Source of the DNA: Virgisporangium aliadipatigenens
Lineage (GTDB): Bacteria; Actinomycetota; Actinomycetes; Mycobacteriales; Micromonosporaceae
Assembly (NCBI RefSeq): GCF_016863615.1
Contig: NZ_BOPF01000022.1
Location: 1-64,000, forward strand
DNA length: 64,000 nt
Reading direction: 5' to 3'
Shown here: piece by piece, positions 49,322 to 57,001 of the stretch
Layout of the letters: the number at the start of each line of letters is the position of its first letter
Position numbering within the stretch: position 1 is the stretch's first letter
Notes under the pieces: model-generated
Told to the model about the DNA's origin: nothing
Seen by the model: only the letters and a program-made list of their open reading frames with translations
Database searches by the model: none
Translations under genes and position numbers: made by a program

Positions 49322-49352
49322 AGGATCCGCGATGTCTCGGAGCTGCGGTCCT
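49322..49352. terminator. Hairpin between convergent SRPBCC and Clp_N genes
   Basis: AGGATCCGC (49322-49330) pairs with GCGGTCCT (49345-49352) with one bulged T. It spans the whole gap between the two stop codons. Confidence 0.5.
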
Positions 49353-49998
49353 ATGCGGCTTTCTGCAGCGCGGCTTCGGTGCGGGTGCGCAGGGCGGCGG
49401 GGTCGACGTTCAGCTCGCTCAGGATCAGGGCGGCCAGGCCCTCGCCCTCGCGGAGCAGGCCGAGCAGGATGTGCTCCGCGCCGATGTGCTTGTGCTTGAG
49501 CCGCAACGCCTCCCGCAGCGACAGCTCCAGCACCTTCTTCGCCCTGGGCGAGAACGGGATGTGCCCGCTCGGCCGGCGGCCCATCGGCGCGTCCTTGCCG
49601 GTGCCGGGCTGGTCGACGTCGCGCGGGAAGAGTCCGAGGATGCGGCGCGGGCGTTCCGGGGTGGGCGGTGCGAGGTCGACGGGGCCGAAGTTCTGCTCGA
49701 TGCGGGCGCGCACCTCGTCGATGTCGATGCCGATGGCCTTGAGCGCGTCGGCGTCCTCGATGCCGAGCCAGTCGGCGGCCGGCGGGTCGACCGGCGGGCG
49801 GGTGGCGGCGCGGATGCCGGCGTCGATCCGGTCGACCGTCACGCCGGCGTCGAGCAGCACCGTGCCGGCCCGGTCGCCGTAGCGGACCAGCGCCAGGAGC
49901 AGGTGCTCGGTGCCGATGATCCGATGGTCGAGCCGGCGCGCCTCCAGTTGGGCGGCGGTCACGACGCTGCGGGCGTCCTGGGTGAATCGCTCGAACAT
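49351..49998 (-). CDS. Clp N-domain protein (double Clp_N, no ATPase)
   Basis: 215 residues with two Clp_N repeats: residues 1-60 (MFERFTQDARSVVTAAQLEA, HRIIGTEHLLLALVRYGDRA) and about 143-212 (FSPRAKKVLELSLREALRLK, HKHIGAEHILLGLLREGEGL). The linker includes an FGPVD segment. ClpC/ClpA use this domain to dock adaptors and substrates; stand-alone versions lack the AAA+ module and may compete for or modulate Clp substrates. The start overlaps the stop of the HTH gene (TGATG) and has GGAGGAAAG upstream, so the two are one operon. Confidence 0.9.
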   Translation of the reverse strand: MFERFTQDARSVVTAAQLEARRLDHRIIGTEHLLLALVRYGDRAGTVLLDAGVTVDRIDAGIRAATRPPVDPPAADWLGIEDADALKAIGIDIDEVRARIEQNFGPVDLAPPTPERPRRILGLFPRDVDQPGTGKDAPMGRRPSGHIPFSPRAKKVLELSLREALRLKHKHIGAEHILLGLLREGEGLAALILSELNVDPAALRTRTEAALQKAA

Positions 49999-50231
49999 CA
50001 GTCTTTCCTCCGGTCGGTCGGGGCCGTGCGGCCGGCGTGCTTCTTGTGCACCGCCTGCTTGCTGACGCCGAGCGCGGTGGCGATCTCCTGCCAGGACCAG
50101 CCCTGGGCGCGGGCGTTGTCGACCTGGAGGATCTCCAGCGTCTCGGCGAGGCGGTGCAGGGCCACCACGGCCCGCAGCCCCACCCTGGGGTCTCGGCTGC
50201 TGGCCGCTTCGGCGGTGTCCGCTGCTTCCAT
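49998..50231 (-). CDS. Small HTH regulator of the Clp_N operon
   Basis: 77 residues from ATG 50231. The HTH is GWSWQEIATALGVSKQAVHK followed by a basic KHAGRT tail. There is no ribosome-binding site, but TTGACA (reverse, at 50262-50267), 18 bases, TACGTT (50238-50243) places a transcription start at or next to the ATG, so the message is probably leaderless. The 12-codon-longer start (50267) would read through the operator. It likely controls itself and the Clp_N gene, and possibly the divergent phosphoesterase, through the palindromes at 50235-50278. Confidence 0.85.
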   Translation of the reverse strand: MEAADTAEAASSRDPRVGLRAVVALHRLAETLEILQVDNARAQGWSWQEIATALGVSKQAVHKKHAGRTAPTDRRKD

Positions 50232-50234
50232 GGC

Positions 50235-50278
50235 GTCAACGTACGTTGACAAGACCGCGCTTGTCAACGACGGTTGAC
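50235..50278. promoter_or_regulatory. Two 16-bp palindromic operators, GTCAAC-N4-GTTGAC
   Basis: GTCAACGTACGTTGAC (50235-50250) is a perfect palindrome, and GTCAAC-GACG-GTTGAC (50263-50278) repeats the half-sites with another spacer. Centres are 28 bases apart. They overlap the -10 and -35 of the leaderless HTH gene and the region before the divergent phosphoesterase. Confidence 0.8.
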
Positions 50279-50296
50279 GGCGGGCAGACTGGTTCC

Positions 50297-50830
50297 GTGA
50301 AGCTCGTCCTCATGGCCGACACCCACGTGCCGCCCCGCGCCCGCGACCTGCCGCCGCTGCTCTGGGCCGACGTCGAGGCCGCCGACGTCGTGATCCACGC
50401 CGGCGACTGGGTCGACGTGCGGCTGCTCGACGCGCTGGAGAGCCGCGCGAAGCGGGTCATCGGCGTCTACGGCAACAACGACGGCCCCGCGCTGCGTGCC
50501 CGGCTGCCGGAGATCGCGCGGGTCGAGCTGGAGGGGCTGCGCCTCGCGGTGATCCACGAGACCGGGCAGGCCAAGGGGCGTGAGGCGCGCTGCGCGGCGC
50601 TCTTCCCCGACGCGGACGTGCTGGTCTTCGGGCACAGCCACATCCCGTGGGACACCACCGCCGACGGCGGCCTGCGGCTGCTCAACCCCGGTTCGCCGAC
50701 CGACCGGCGACGCCAGCCCCGGCACACCCACATGCGGGCGGAGATCACCGACGGCCGGCTGACCGCCGTCGAACTGGTCGGCTCACAGCAGGCGGCGCCA
50801 GGGGCCGATCCGCACACCCACCCCGGGTGA
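50297..50830 (+). CDS. YfcE/MJ0936-type metallophosphoesterase
   Basis: 177 residues from GTG 50297. Motifs LVLMADTHVPPRA (Asp, His), VVIHAGDWVD (Asp), GVYGNNDGP (Asn-Asp), HETGQ and VFGHSHIPW (GHxH) are the metal ligands of the small calcineurin-like phosphoesterases. These act on phosphodiesters such as cyclic nucleotides or on 2',3'-cyclic phosphates; the physiological substrate is not known. It begins just behind the palindromic operators. Its last 48 bases overlap the convergent DUF2071 gene. Confidence 0.9.
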   Translation: MKLVLMADTHVPPRARDLPPLLWADVEAADVVIHAGDWVDVRLLDALESRAKRVIGVYGNNDGPALRARLPEIARVELEGLRLAVIHETGQAKGREARCAALFPDADVLVFGHSHIPWDTTADGGLRLLNPGSPTDRRRQPRHTHMRAEITDGRLTAVELVGSQQAAPGADPHTHPG

Positions 50831-51457
50831 GGTGTGCACCAGCGGCTCGCCCTCGGGCTTCGGCAGGCCGGCGGCCTCGACGACGTTCTCGTCGAGGTGC
50901 ACCAGGCGGCCGGTGCGCAGCGGCCACGGGCCGTGCCCCGCCTCGGCCACCACCAGCCCGCGCCGCATCGCCGCGTACAGCCGGAACCGGTAGGTGAGGA
51001 AGTACTCCAGCTCGCCCGGTTCGACCGGGTCGCCGGGCACCACCGTCGCGTCGCAGCGGGCGCCCCGCGGGCCGGGCCAGCGGCGGCTCGACCGGTAGCG
51101 GTACTCCCCCGGGCCGTGCCGCAGCGCCATCCGCGCCCACAGGTAGGGCAGCCGGTACGCCGACCGTCCGGCCAGCACCGCCGGCATCCGGGCCGCGTCC
51201 AGCGAGAAGAACCAGATCCCCTGGGAACCGTCGGGGCCGCTCACGTAGGTGCGGACGTTCGTCTCGGGGAACCGCGACAGCCACGGCACCGGCGGCACGA
51301 ACGGCGCCCGCACCCGGTCCATCAGAAACGGCACGAGGCCGATCCACGCACTCCCGTCGAACTCCTGCGCGGTCAGCCCCGGCGGCAACAACGCCTGCAC
51401 CGCCTCGACCGGGTACCGCCAGTGCAGGAACGTCAGATGCCGCCAGTGCTGGAACAT
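50783..51457 (-). CDS. DUF2071/YqjF-family protein
   Basis: 224 residues from ATG 51457. The family pattern is clear: FQHWRHLTFLHWRYPVEAVQ, LLPPGLTAQEFDGSAWIGLV, FLMDRVRAPFVPPVPWLSRF, ETNVRTYVSGPDGSQGIWFF, then YRLPYLWARM and FLTYRFRLYA. Members resemble YqjF of Bacillus and the acetoacetate decarboxylase-like fold, but the role is unknown. In-frame sequence upstream of 51457 has no start with a ribosome-binding site. The tail (WPLRTGRLVHLDENVVEAAG) is the conserved end of the family. Confidence 0.85.
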   Translation of the reverse strand: MFQHWRHLTFLHWRYPVEAVQALLPPGLTAQEFDGSAWIGLVPFLMDRVRAPFVPPVPWLSRFPETNVRTYVSGPDGSQGIWFFSLDAARMPAVLAGRSAYRLPYLWARMALRHGPGEYRYRSSRRWPGPRGARCDATVVPGDPVEPGELEYFLTYRFRLYAAMRRGLVVAEAGHGPWPLRTGRLVHLDENVVEAAGLPKPEGEPLVHTSPGVGVRIGPWRRLL

Positions 51458-51519
51458 GACCGGCCGGGCGACGACCGGCGACTCGGGAGGAGTGATCCGT
51501 CGGCCCTCCCTTCCGCCGC

Positions 51520-52761
51520 TCAGCGCCGGGGAAACACCAGGTGCAGCGCCGTCCCGGCGGACGAGCCGTCGCACAGCGCCACGCTGGCGTGATGCGCGTC
51601 GAGAATAGCCTTCACCGCCGCCAGCCCGGCGTCCGGCGCCTCCGCGGGGTCGCCCGCCGCCGGCGAGATCGCGCCCCGGTAGACGTGCTCGTAGAGCTTC
51701 GCCGGTTCGCCGCCCGCGCCGGTGTCTTGTAGCTCCATCGTCGGCGCGCCGTCGCCGTGCACCCGGACCCGCACCTTGCCGCCGCGCGGCGTGAACTTCA
51801 CGGCGTTGAACAGCAGGTGCGCCAGCGCCTGGGCGAGGCGGCGCGGGTCGGCCGACATCGGCGCGGGCGTTCCGGCGTCGATCGACAGCATGATGTCCTT
51901 GGCGTCGGCGATCGGCCGCACCTCGCGCACCGCCCACTCGGTGAGCGTCACCAGGTCGACCTCCTGCCGCTGCAGGTCGGGCACGCTGCCGGGCGGGCCG
52001 GCGATGGTGAGCAGGTCGTCGAGGAGCCGCACGAGGTCGGGCGCCTGGGCGTGGACGGCCGCGCCGACCCTGGCGGCGACGTCCGGCGGGCAGAACTCCA
52101 CGTCGCGCAGCACCTCGGCGCAGCGGCGCAGTTCGGCGAGGGGTTCGCGGAGCCGGGAGCCGACCAGCACACCCAGGTCGTCGTGCACCCGGTCGAGCTC
52201 GTGCCGCCGGGCGGCCTCGCCGGCTGCGCCCTTCGCGTAGCGCCGCAGTTCGAGCTGGGCGGTGATCTGACTCGCGAGGGCGCGCAGTGCCCGCAACTGG
52301 CCGATGGCGAGCCGGCGCGGAACGGCGTCGACGACGCACAGGGCGCCGAGGGCGTGGCCGTTCGTGGTGACCAGCGGTGCTCCGGCGTAGAAGCGGATGC
52401 CGGGGTCGTTCATGACGTGCGGGTTCTCCGCGAAGCGGCGGTCGGAGCGGGCGTCCGGGACGACCAGCAGGCCGCGCCCGAGGATCGCGTGCGCGCAGAA
52501 CGACTCGTCGCGCGGCACGGCTGCGCTGCCCGTGTCGGTGCCGTGCGGCGGCTCCGCCTCCGGGGCGTCGGCACCGCCGCGGGCCAGCACGTCGGCGCGG
52601 TCCATCTCGATGAGGGTCACCAGGGAGACCGGCGTGCCGCAGATGCCGGCGGCCAGGTCGGCTATGTCGTCGAGGTCCGGTTCGGCGCGCTCGGGGAGCA
52701 GGTCGAGTTCCCGGAGGGCGGAGAGCCGTTCGAGCTCGGTGCTCGGGATCGGAGCGCGCAT
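51520..52761 (-). CDS. GAF-domain ATPase resembling a histidine kinase without the phospho-His
   Basis: 413 residues. An N-terminal GAF domain (ERLSALRELDLLPERAEPDL, VSLVTLIEMDRADVLARGGA, FYAGAPLVTTNGHALGALCV) is followed by a helical hairpin and a HATPase domain (LAQALAHLLFNAVKFTPRGG, MELQDTGAGGEP). Where HisKA has SHELRTPL, this reads GSRLREPL, so the phospho-acceptor His is missing. The G2 box is also shortened. It may be a pseudokinase or an ATP-binding switch that works with another kinase. ATG 52761 has TAGGGGG five bases upstream. Confidence 0.78.
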   Translation of the reverse strand: MRAPIPSTELERLSALRELDLLPERAEPDLDDIADLAAGICGTPVSLVTLIEMDRADVLARGGADAPEAEPPHGTDTGSAAVPRDESFCAHAILGRGLLVVPDARSDRRFAENPHVMNDPGIRFYAGAPLVTTNGHALGALCVVDAVPRRLAIGQLRALRALASQITAQLELRRYAKGAAGEAARRHELDRVHDDLGVLVGSRLREPLAELRRCAEVLRDVEFCPPDVAARVGAAVHAQAPDLVRLLDDLLTIAGPPGSVPDLQRQEVDLVTLTEWAVREVRPIADAKDIMLSIDAGTPAPMSADPRRLAQALAHLLFNAVKFTPRGGKVRVRVHGDGAPTMELQDTGAGGEPAKLYEHVYRGAISPAAGDPAEAPDAGLAAVKAILDAHHASVALCDGSSAGTALHLVFPRR

Positions 52762-52811
52762 CACTACCCCCTAGATCGCGAAACAGGCTCACGATACGCG
52801 CGCTTCACCCC

Positions 52812-53828
52812 TTAGGTACGCATATTGACCGCACTGCCGTGGGCCGGCGGGCGGGCGTTCGGGGTGAGTGGGGGCGGGGCCGCGGGGTGGGCGCGGAGGG
52901 CGTTCAGGTCGCAGACGCACGTGCCCGGGCGATCGATCGCGGCCGACGCCGCGCGCTGGGCCAGGTCGCCGGCCGCCTCGGGGTCCGCGCCCGCCAGCAG
53001 GCCCAGGGTGAACGCCGCCGCGTAGGCGTCGCCGGCGCCGGCCGTCCGGCTCGGCGGGGCCGGGCGGGTGTACGTGCGGTGCGGCGGCCGGCCGGCACGC
53101 AGGATCAGCGCGCCGTCCGAGTCGAGCGTCACCGCGGCCACCCGCGCGCCCGTCGCGTGCAGGATGCGCGGGGCGGCGGCGGTGACGGCGTTCGCGCGTT
53201 CGGGGCCGTCGAGCGGCTCGACCAGGTCGCCCAGCTCCGCGAAGCTCGGCGTCACCAGGGTCGGGCGCAGCTCGCACCAGCGGGCCGGCGTGTGCGCGTC
53301 CACGACCAGCAGCGGCGGCAGGCTCGCGCGTTCGGCCACCAGGTGCCGCAGCACGGTCTGCGAAAGGGTGCCGGCGCCGTAGTCGCAGACGATCAGGGCG
53401 TCGGCCGCCGGCAGGCCGGCACACAGGCGGCGGGCGTCGGTGTCGTTCAGCGGGTCCGTGTCGCCCTCGTCCACCCGGGCCAGGATGTGGCCGTCGGCCA
53501 TGACGCGGCTCTTGGTGAGCGTTCGCCTGCCGGGGATCGTGTGCAGCGCCTCGCGCACGCCGGCCGCGGTGATCCGTCGACACAGCCGTTCGGCGGCCGC
53601 GTCGTCGCCGACCGCGCCCACCAGCACCGGCGCGGCGCCCAGGGCGGCCAGGTTCGCGGCCGTGTTCGCCGCGCCGCCGCACGCCTCGGACACGTCGTCC
53701 AGATCCACCACCGGCGCCGGCGCCTCGCGGGCCAGCTTCGTCGGGGTGCCGTTCAGCCAGCGGTCCAGCAGCACGTCGCCGAGCACCACCACAGTCGCGC
53801 CGCGCCAGCGGGCCGGGTCGACCGTCAT
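52812..53828 (-). CDS. rfaE1: RfaE1-type heptose 7-phosphate kinase (PfkB family)
   Basis: 338 residues. PfkB/ribokinase motifs: VVVLGDVLLDRWLNGTPTKL at the N-terminus, EACGGAANTAANLAALGAAP, ADGHILARVDEGD, and the C-terminal GAGDAYAAAFTLGLLAG with the catalytic Asp. The order TPTKLAREAPAPV matches the kinase half of HldE, which makes heptose 1,7-bisphosphate. The usual C-terminal adenylyltransferase half is absent here and encoded separately at 38.5-39.0 kb. ATG 53828 overlaps the GT9 stop (ATGA), so kinase and transferase are coupled. Confidence 0.87.
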   Translation of the reverse strand: MTVDPARWRGATVVVLGDVLLDRWLNGTPTKLAREAPAPVVDLDDVSEACGGAANTAANLAALGAAPVLVGAVGDDAAAERLCRRITAAGVREALHTIPGRRTLTKSRVMADGHILARVDEGDTDPLNDTDARRLCAGLPAADALIVCDYGAGTLSQTVLRHLVAERASLPPLLVVDAHTPARWCELRPTLVTPSFAELGDLVEPLDGPERANAVTAAAPRILHATGARVAAVTLDSDGALILRAGRPPHRTYTRPAPPSRTAGAGDAYAAAFTLGLLAGADPEAAGDLAQRAASAAIDRPGTCVCDLNALRAHPAAPPPLTPNARPPAHGSAVNMRT

Positions 53829-54826
53829 CGGCGGACCAGGTCGAGCGCGTCGCCGACCGCCTCCGACACCGGGATGTCGATCAGGAACGACGGCCGGTGC
53901 CCGCAGGTCGGCATCCCGCCCCGGCGCGGGTACTCGTCGGTGTTGGCCGGGGCGCCGCACTCCGGGCAGACGTTCGTCCACGAGATCAGCGGCCGGTAGG
54001 TCGAACGGTCCACGAACGCGCTGTTGATGAAGTTGCCCACCCAGTACAGGCCGACGACCGGAGCACCGACGGCCGCCGCGAGGTGCAACGGGCCGGTGTC
54101 GTTGGCGACCACCACCGCGCTGCGGGCGAGCAGAGCGGCCAGCCCACCGAGGGACAGCGTCCCCGCCAAAGACGTGGCGGGCGCCCGCATCGCCGACACC
54201 ACCGCATCGGCGAGCGGCGCCTCGGTGCCGGTTCCCGAGACGAAGACCTGGACACCGGCGGCGCGGAGCGCGTCGCCGACGGCCGCGAACCGGTCCGGGG
54301 GCCAGCGCCTACGGGGATCGTTGGCACCCGGATGCAGCACGGCGAACGGCGCGTCCGGCACCACCCGCGCCGCCTCGGCCACGTCGCGGTCGGTCAACGC
54401 CCACCGCGGCCGGTAGGTGACCGGCGGCGCGCCGACCAGCCCGACGACCTCCAGGTGACGGAACACCTCGGACTGGTAGTAGATGTAGGGAACGGTGCGG
54501 TCGAGGGCCGGCGCCCCCTCCGCCCGCAGCCCGGCCGTCACCCGCGCGCCCAGCCCGGCGACCAGCGGATTGCTCTGCGCCCCGCCGCCGTGCAGCTGCA
54601 CCGCCAGGTCGAACTTCTCCTCGACGGGCCCCGAAGCGAGCACGAACCGATCCACCGGCCCCGGCCGCCCGCTCAGGTCGCGCACGTGCCACTCGGCGCC
54701 CAGCAGGACGATCTCGGCGTCCGGATACGCCGCCCGCAGCGACTCCAGGGCCGGCAGGGCGAACACGTAGTCGCCGAGCGCGTTCGCGCGCAGCACGGCA
54801 ATGCGTTTGACGTCGTCGACGAGCAC
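53825..54826 (-). CDS. GT9-family heptosyltransferase-like protein
   Basis: 333 residues. GT9 landmarks: RIAVLRANALGDYVFALPAL, FDLAVQLHGGGAQSNPLV, FAVLHPGANDPRRRWPPDRF, VVVANDTGPLHLAAAVGAPV and VGLYWVGNF. These are the heptosyltransferase I/II motifs for ADP-heptose donors. A C-terminal insertion has Cys-x2-Cys and a later Cys-Gly-His (NVCPECGA, PTCGHRP), which might bind zinc and is not typical of WaaC/WaaF. A Gram-positive has no lipopolysaccharide, so the acceptor must be another glycan, lipid or protein. GTG 54826 lies ten bases after the kinase gene. Confidence 0.87.
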   Translation of the reverse strand: MLVDDVKRIAVLRANALGDYVFALPALESLRAAYPDAEIVLLGAEWHVRDLSGRPGPVDRFVLASGPVEEKFDLAVQLHGGGAQSNPLVAGLGARVTAGLRAEGAPALDRTVPYIYYQSEVFRHLEVVGLVGAPPVTYRPRWALTDRDVAEAARVVPDAPFAVLHPGANDPRRRWPPDRFAAVGDALRAAGVQVFVSGTGTEAPLADAVVSAMRAPATSLAGTLSLGGLAALLARSAVVVANDTGPLHLAAAVGAPVVGLYWVGNFINSAFVDRSTYRPLISWTNVCPECGAPANTDEYPRRGGMPTCGHRPSFLIDIPVSEAVGDALDLVRR

Positions 54827-54836
54827 GTGCGGAGAA

Positions 54837-56927
54837 CTACCCGCTTGTGGCCGAAAGATACTTCGCCCGCCGCACCGGCACCTCGGCCGCCACGAGCGTC
54901 AGCACGAACCGGCTCCCGTTCGGCTCGTTCGGCTCGAAGTGCAGCGTGCCGCCGTTCGCCGTGGTGAGCCGGTGCGCGATGTAGAGGCCGAGGCCGGTCC
55001 CCGAACGGGTCGGCGCGACCCCGCGTTCGGCCCGGGCGTAGCGCTCGAACAGGTGCGGCACGAACTCCGGCGGCACACCCTCGCCCCGGTCGCACACCGC
55101 GATCGCGATCCGGTCGCCGCCCCGCCGCGCGCACACCGCCACCTCGTCGCCGCCGTACTTGCGGGCGTTGCTCAGCAGGTTGACGAGGATGCGCTGCAGG
55201 TGCCGGGCGTCGGCGAAGACGGCCAGCCCGCCGTCGGCGTCGACCGGCACCGGCGGACGGCGTTCGGTGTACAGCCCGGCGAGCGCCTGCGCGACGGCGG
55301 CGTCCACCCGGATCGGCGCCTGCCGCGGGCGAACGTCGGCGTTGTCCAGCTCGGACAGGGTCAGGATCTCCTCGACGAGCTGCATCATCGTCGCGCCGGC
55401 CCCCTTGATCCGGTTCAGGTCGCGCAGCTTCTCCGCCTCGTCGGCGTGCTCCCACGCCTCCAGCAGCAGGCCGCAGTAGCCGTTGATGACGCCGAGCGGC
55501 TGCCGCACGTCGTGGCTCAACATCGCCACCAGGTCGGCGGTGCGCTGCTGGGCGGTGCGCAGTTCGCGGTTGGCGGCCTCCAGGTCGCGGGCGTGCTCGG
55601 CGAGGGCGGCGCGGCCGCGTTCGCGTTCCTGTTCGAGGCGGCGGCGTTCGCTGATGTCGACCACCTGGGTGGTGAAGTGGACGGGGCGCTCGCGTTCGTC
55701 GCGGATGAGCGTGCAGTGCACCAGCACCGGCACGTCGTGCCCGTCGGCGTGCACGTAGCGCTTCTCCGTCACGAAGCCGCGCCGGCGCCGTTCGAGCACG
55801 TCGAGGACCAGGTCGCGGCAGCGTTCGCGGTCGTCGGGGTGGGTCAGCTCCTGCCAGTCGGTGCCGAGCAGGTCGCCCTCCGCGCGGCCCAGCATGTCGC
55901 AGAGCGCCTGGTTGACGCGGGTCAGCCGGCCCCAGCCGGGTTCGCCGATCATCATGCCGACGAGGGAGTTCTCGAAGATGCCGCGGAATCGGGCCTCGCT
56001 GTCGCGCAGCCGCGCCCGTTCGCGGACCCCGGCGGCGGCCGCGAGCGCCGCCACCAGACCCACCAGGCCGATCCCGGTCACCGCCGCGACGCCGCCCCGG
56101 GTCGCGCCGGCCACGGGCTGATAGAGGACATCCGTGGGAACGGTGGAGACGAGGCGCCACGGCGTTCCGGCGACGGCCCGCGAGTAGTAGTGCCATTCCC
56201 GGTCCGGGCCGGCGAACGTGCCGTCGGCGGCGCGGGCCAGTTCCCCGGAGAGGTTCGGCTCCCGCTCGTGCAGCTTGGTGACGGCGCCGATGCCCTGGTT
56301 GGAACCGACGATCGTGCCGGCCGCGTCGACGAGGTAGATGCGGGCCCGGTCGAGCGCGATCGCGTGGGTGAGGTAGGTCCCCAGCGGGCTGGAGCGCACC
56401 TCGACGGCGCCGGAGAAGACCCGCCGCCCGCGTTCCGTCTCGTACGGCACGGCGAACGCCACCACGGGCTCCCCGCTCGCCGCCGACGGCACCACGGCCG
56501 AGACCGCCGGCCGGTTGGTCCGCAGGGCGTCGCGCAGGTGGTCGTACCGCGTCGTCAGGTCCTGTCCCAGCAGCGTCGGGCTGGGCGGGATCACCTGCAT
56601 CAGGTGGCCGCGCCCGTCGAGCAGCACCGCCGCCGGATACCCGAACGCCGCCACCGCCCGGGTGAACGTCTCCTGGTCCACGTTCGGGTCGGCGAGGAAC
56701 TGGGTGGCCTGTGCCCGTTCGCGGGTGATGAGGTCCTCGACGTACGTGCTGACGAACTTCGCGGCGATGCCGACCCGCAGTTCGTAGCGATGACCCAGCT
56801 CGTCGCGGCTGTCCCCGCGCACCCAGAACGCGCCGCCGACCGCGCCCAGCATCACCACGAGCCACACGGCCAGCGGCGGAGCGAGGTACCGCCAGCCGGG
56901 ACGGAGCAAAGACAGCAGCCGCTCCAT
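54837..56927 (-). CDS. Membrane sensor histidine kinase (dCache-PAS-HisKA-HATPase)
   Basis: 696 residues. Helix 1 (about 14-36), an extracytoplasmic Cache-like sensor (about 40-290, with YELRVGIAAKFVSTYVEDLI and AFGYPAAVLLDGRGHLMQVI), helix 2 (about 296-315), a PAS domain (ARFRGIFENSLVGMMIGEPG), then HisKA with MLSHDVRQPLGVING and HATPase with NLLSNARKYGGDEVAV, CDRGEGVPPEFV and RSGTGLGLYIAHRL. No response regulator is adjacent. It is ten bases upstream of the GT9-rfaE1 pair on the same strand, so it may be co-transcribed with glycan genes. Ligand unknown. Confidence 0.9.
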   Translation of the reverse strand: MERLLSLLRPGWRYLAPPLAVWLVVMLGAVGGAFWVRGDSRDELGHRYELRVGIAAKFVSTYVEDLITRERAQATQFLADPNVDQETFTRAVAAFGYPAAVLLDGRGHLMQVIPPSPTLLGQDLTTRYDHLRDALRTNRPAVSAVVPSAASGEPVVAFAVPYETERGRRVFSGAVEVRSSPLGTYLTHAIALDRARIYLVDAAGTIVGSNQGIGAVTKLHEREPNLSGELARAADGTFAGPDREWHYYSRAVAGTPWRLVSTVPTDVLYQPVAGATRGGVAAVTGIGLVGLVAALAAAAGVRERARLRDSEARFRGIFENSLVGMMIGEPGWGRLTRVNQALCDMLGRAEGDLLGTDWQELTHPDDRERCRDLVLDVLERRRRGFVTEKRYVHADGHDVPVLVHCTLIRDERERPVHFTTQVVDISERRRLEQERERGRAALAEHARDLEAANRELRTAQQRTADLVAMLSHDVRQPLGVINGYCGLLLEAWEHADEAEKLRDLNRIKGAGATMMQLVEEILTLSELDNADVRPRQAPIRVDAAVAQALAGLYTERRPPVPVDADGGLAVFADARHLQRILVNLLSNARKYGGDEVAVCARRGGDRIAIAVCDRGEGVPPEFVPHLFERYARAERGVAPTRSGTGLGLYIAHRLTTANGGTLHFEPNEPNGSRFVLTLVAAEVPVRRAKYLSATSG

Positions 56928-57001
56928 CCCGCCACTATGGCAAGCATTGCTGACCGATGTGCTCTACTCAGCCAGGTTGCGCCCTTAGTACGGTACGCAT
57001 C

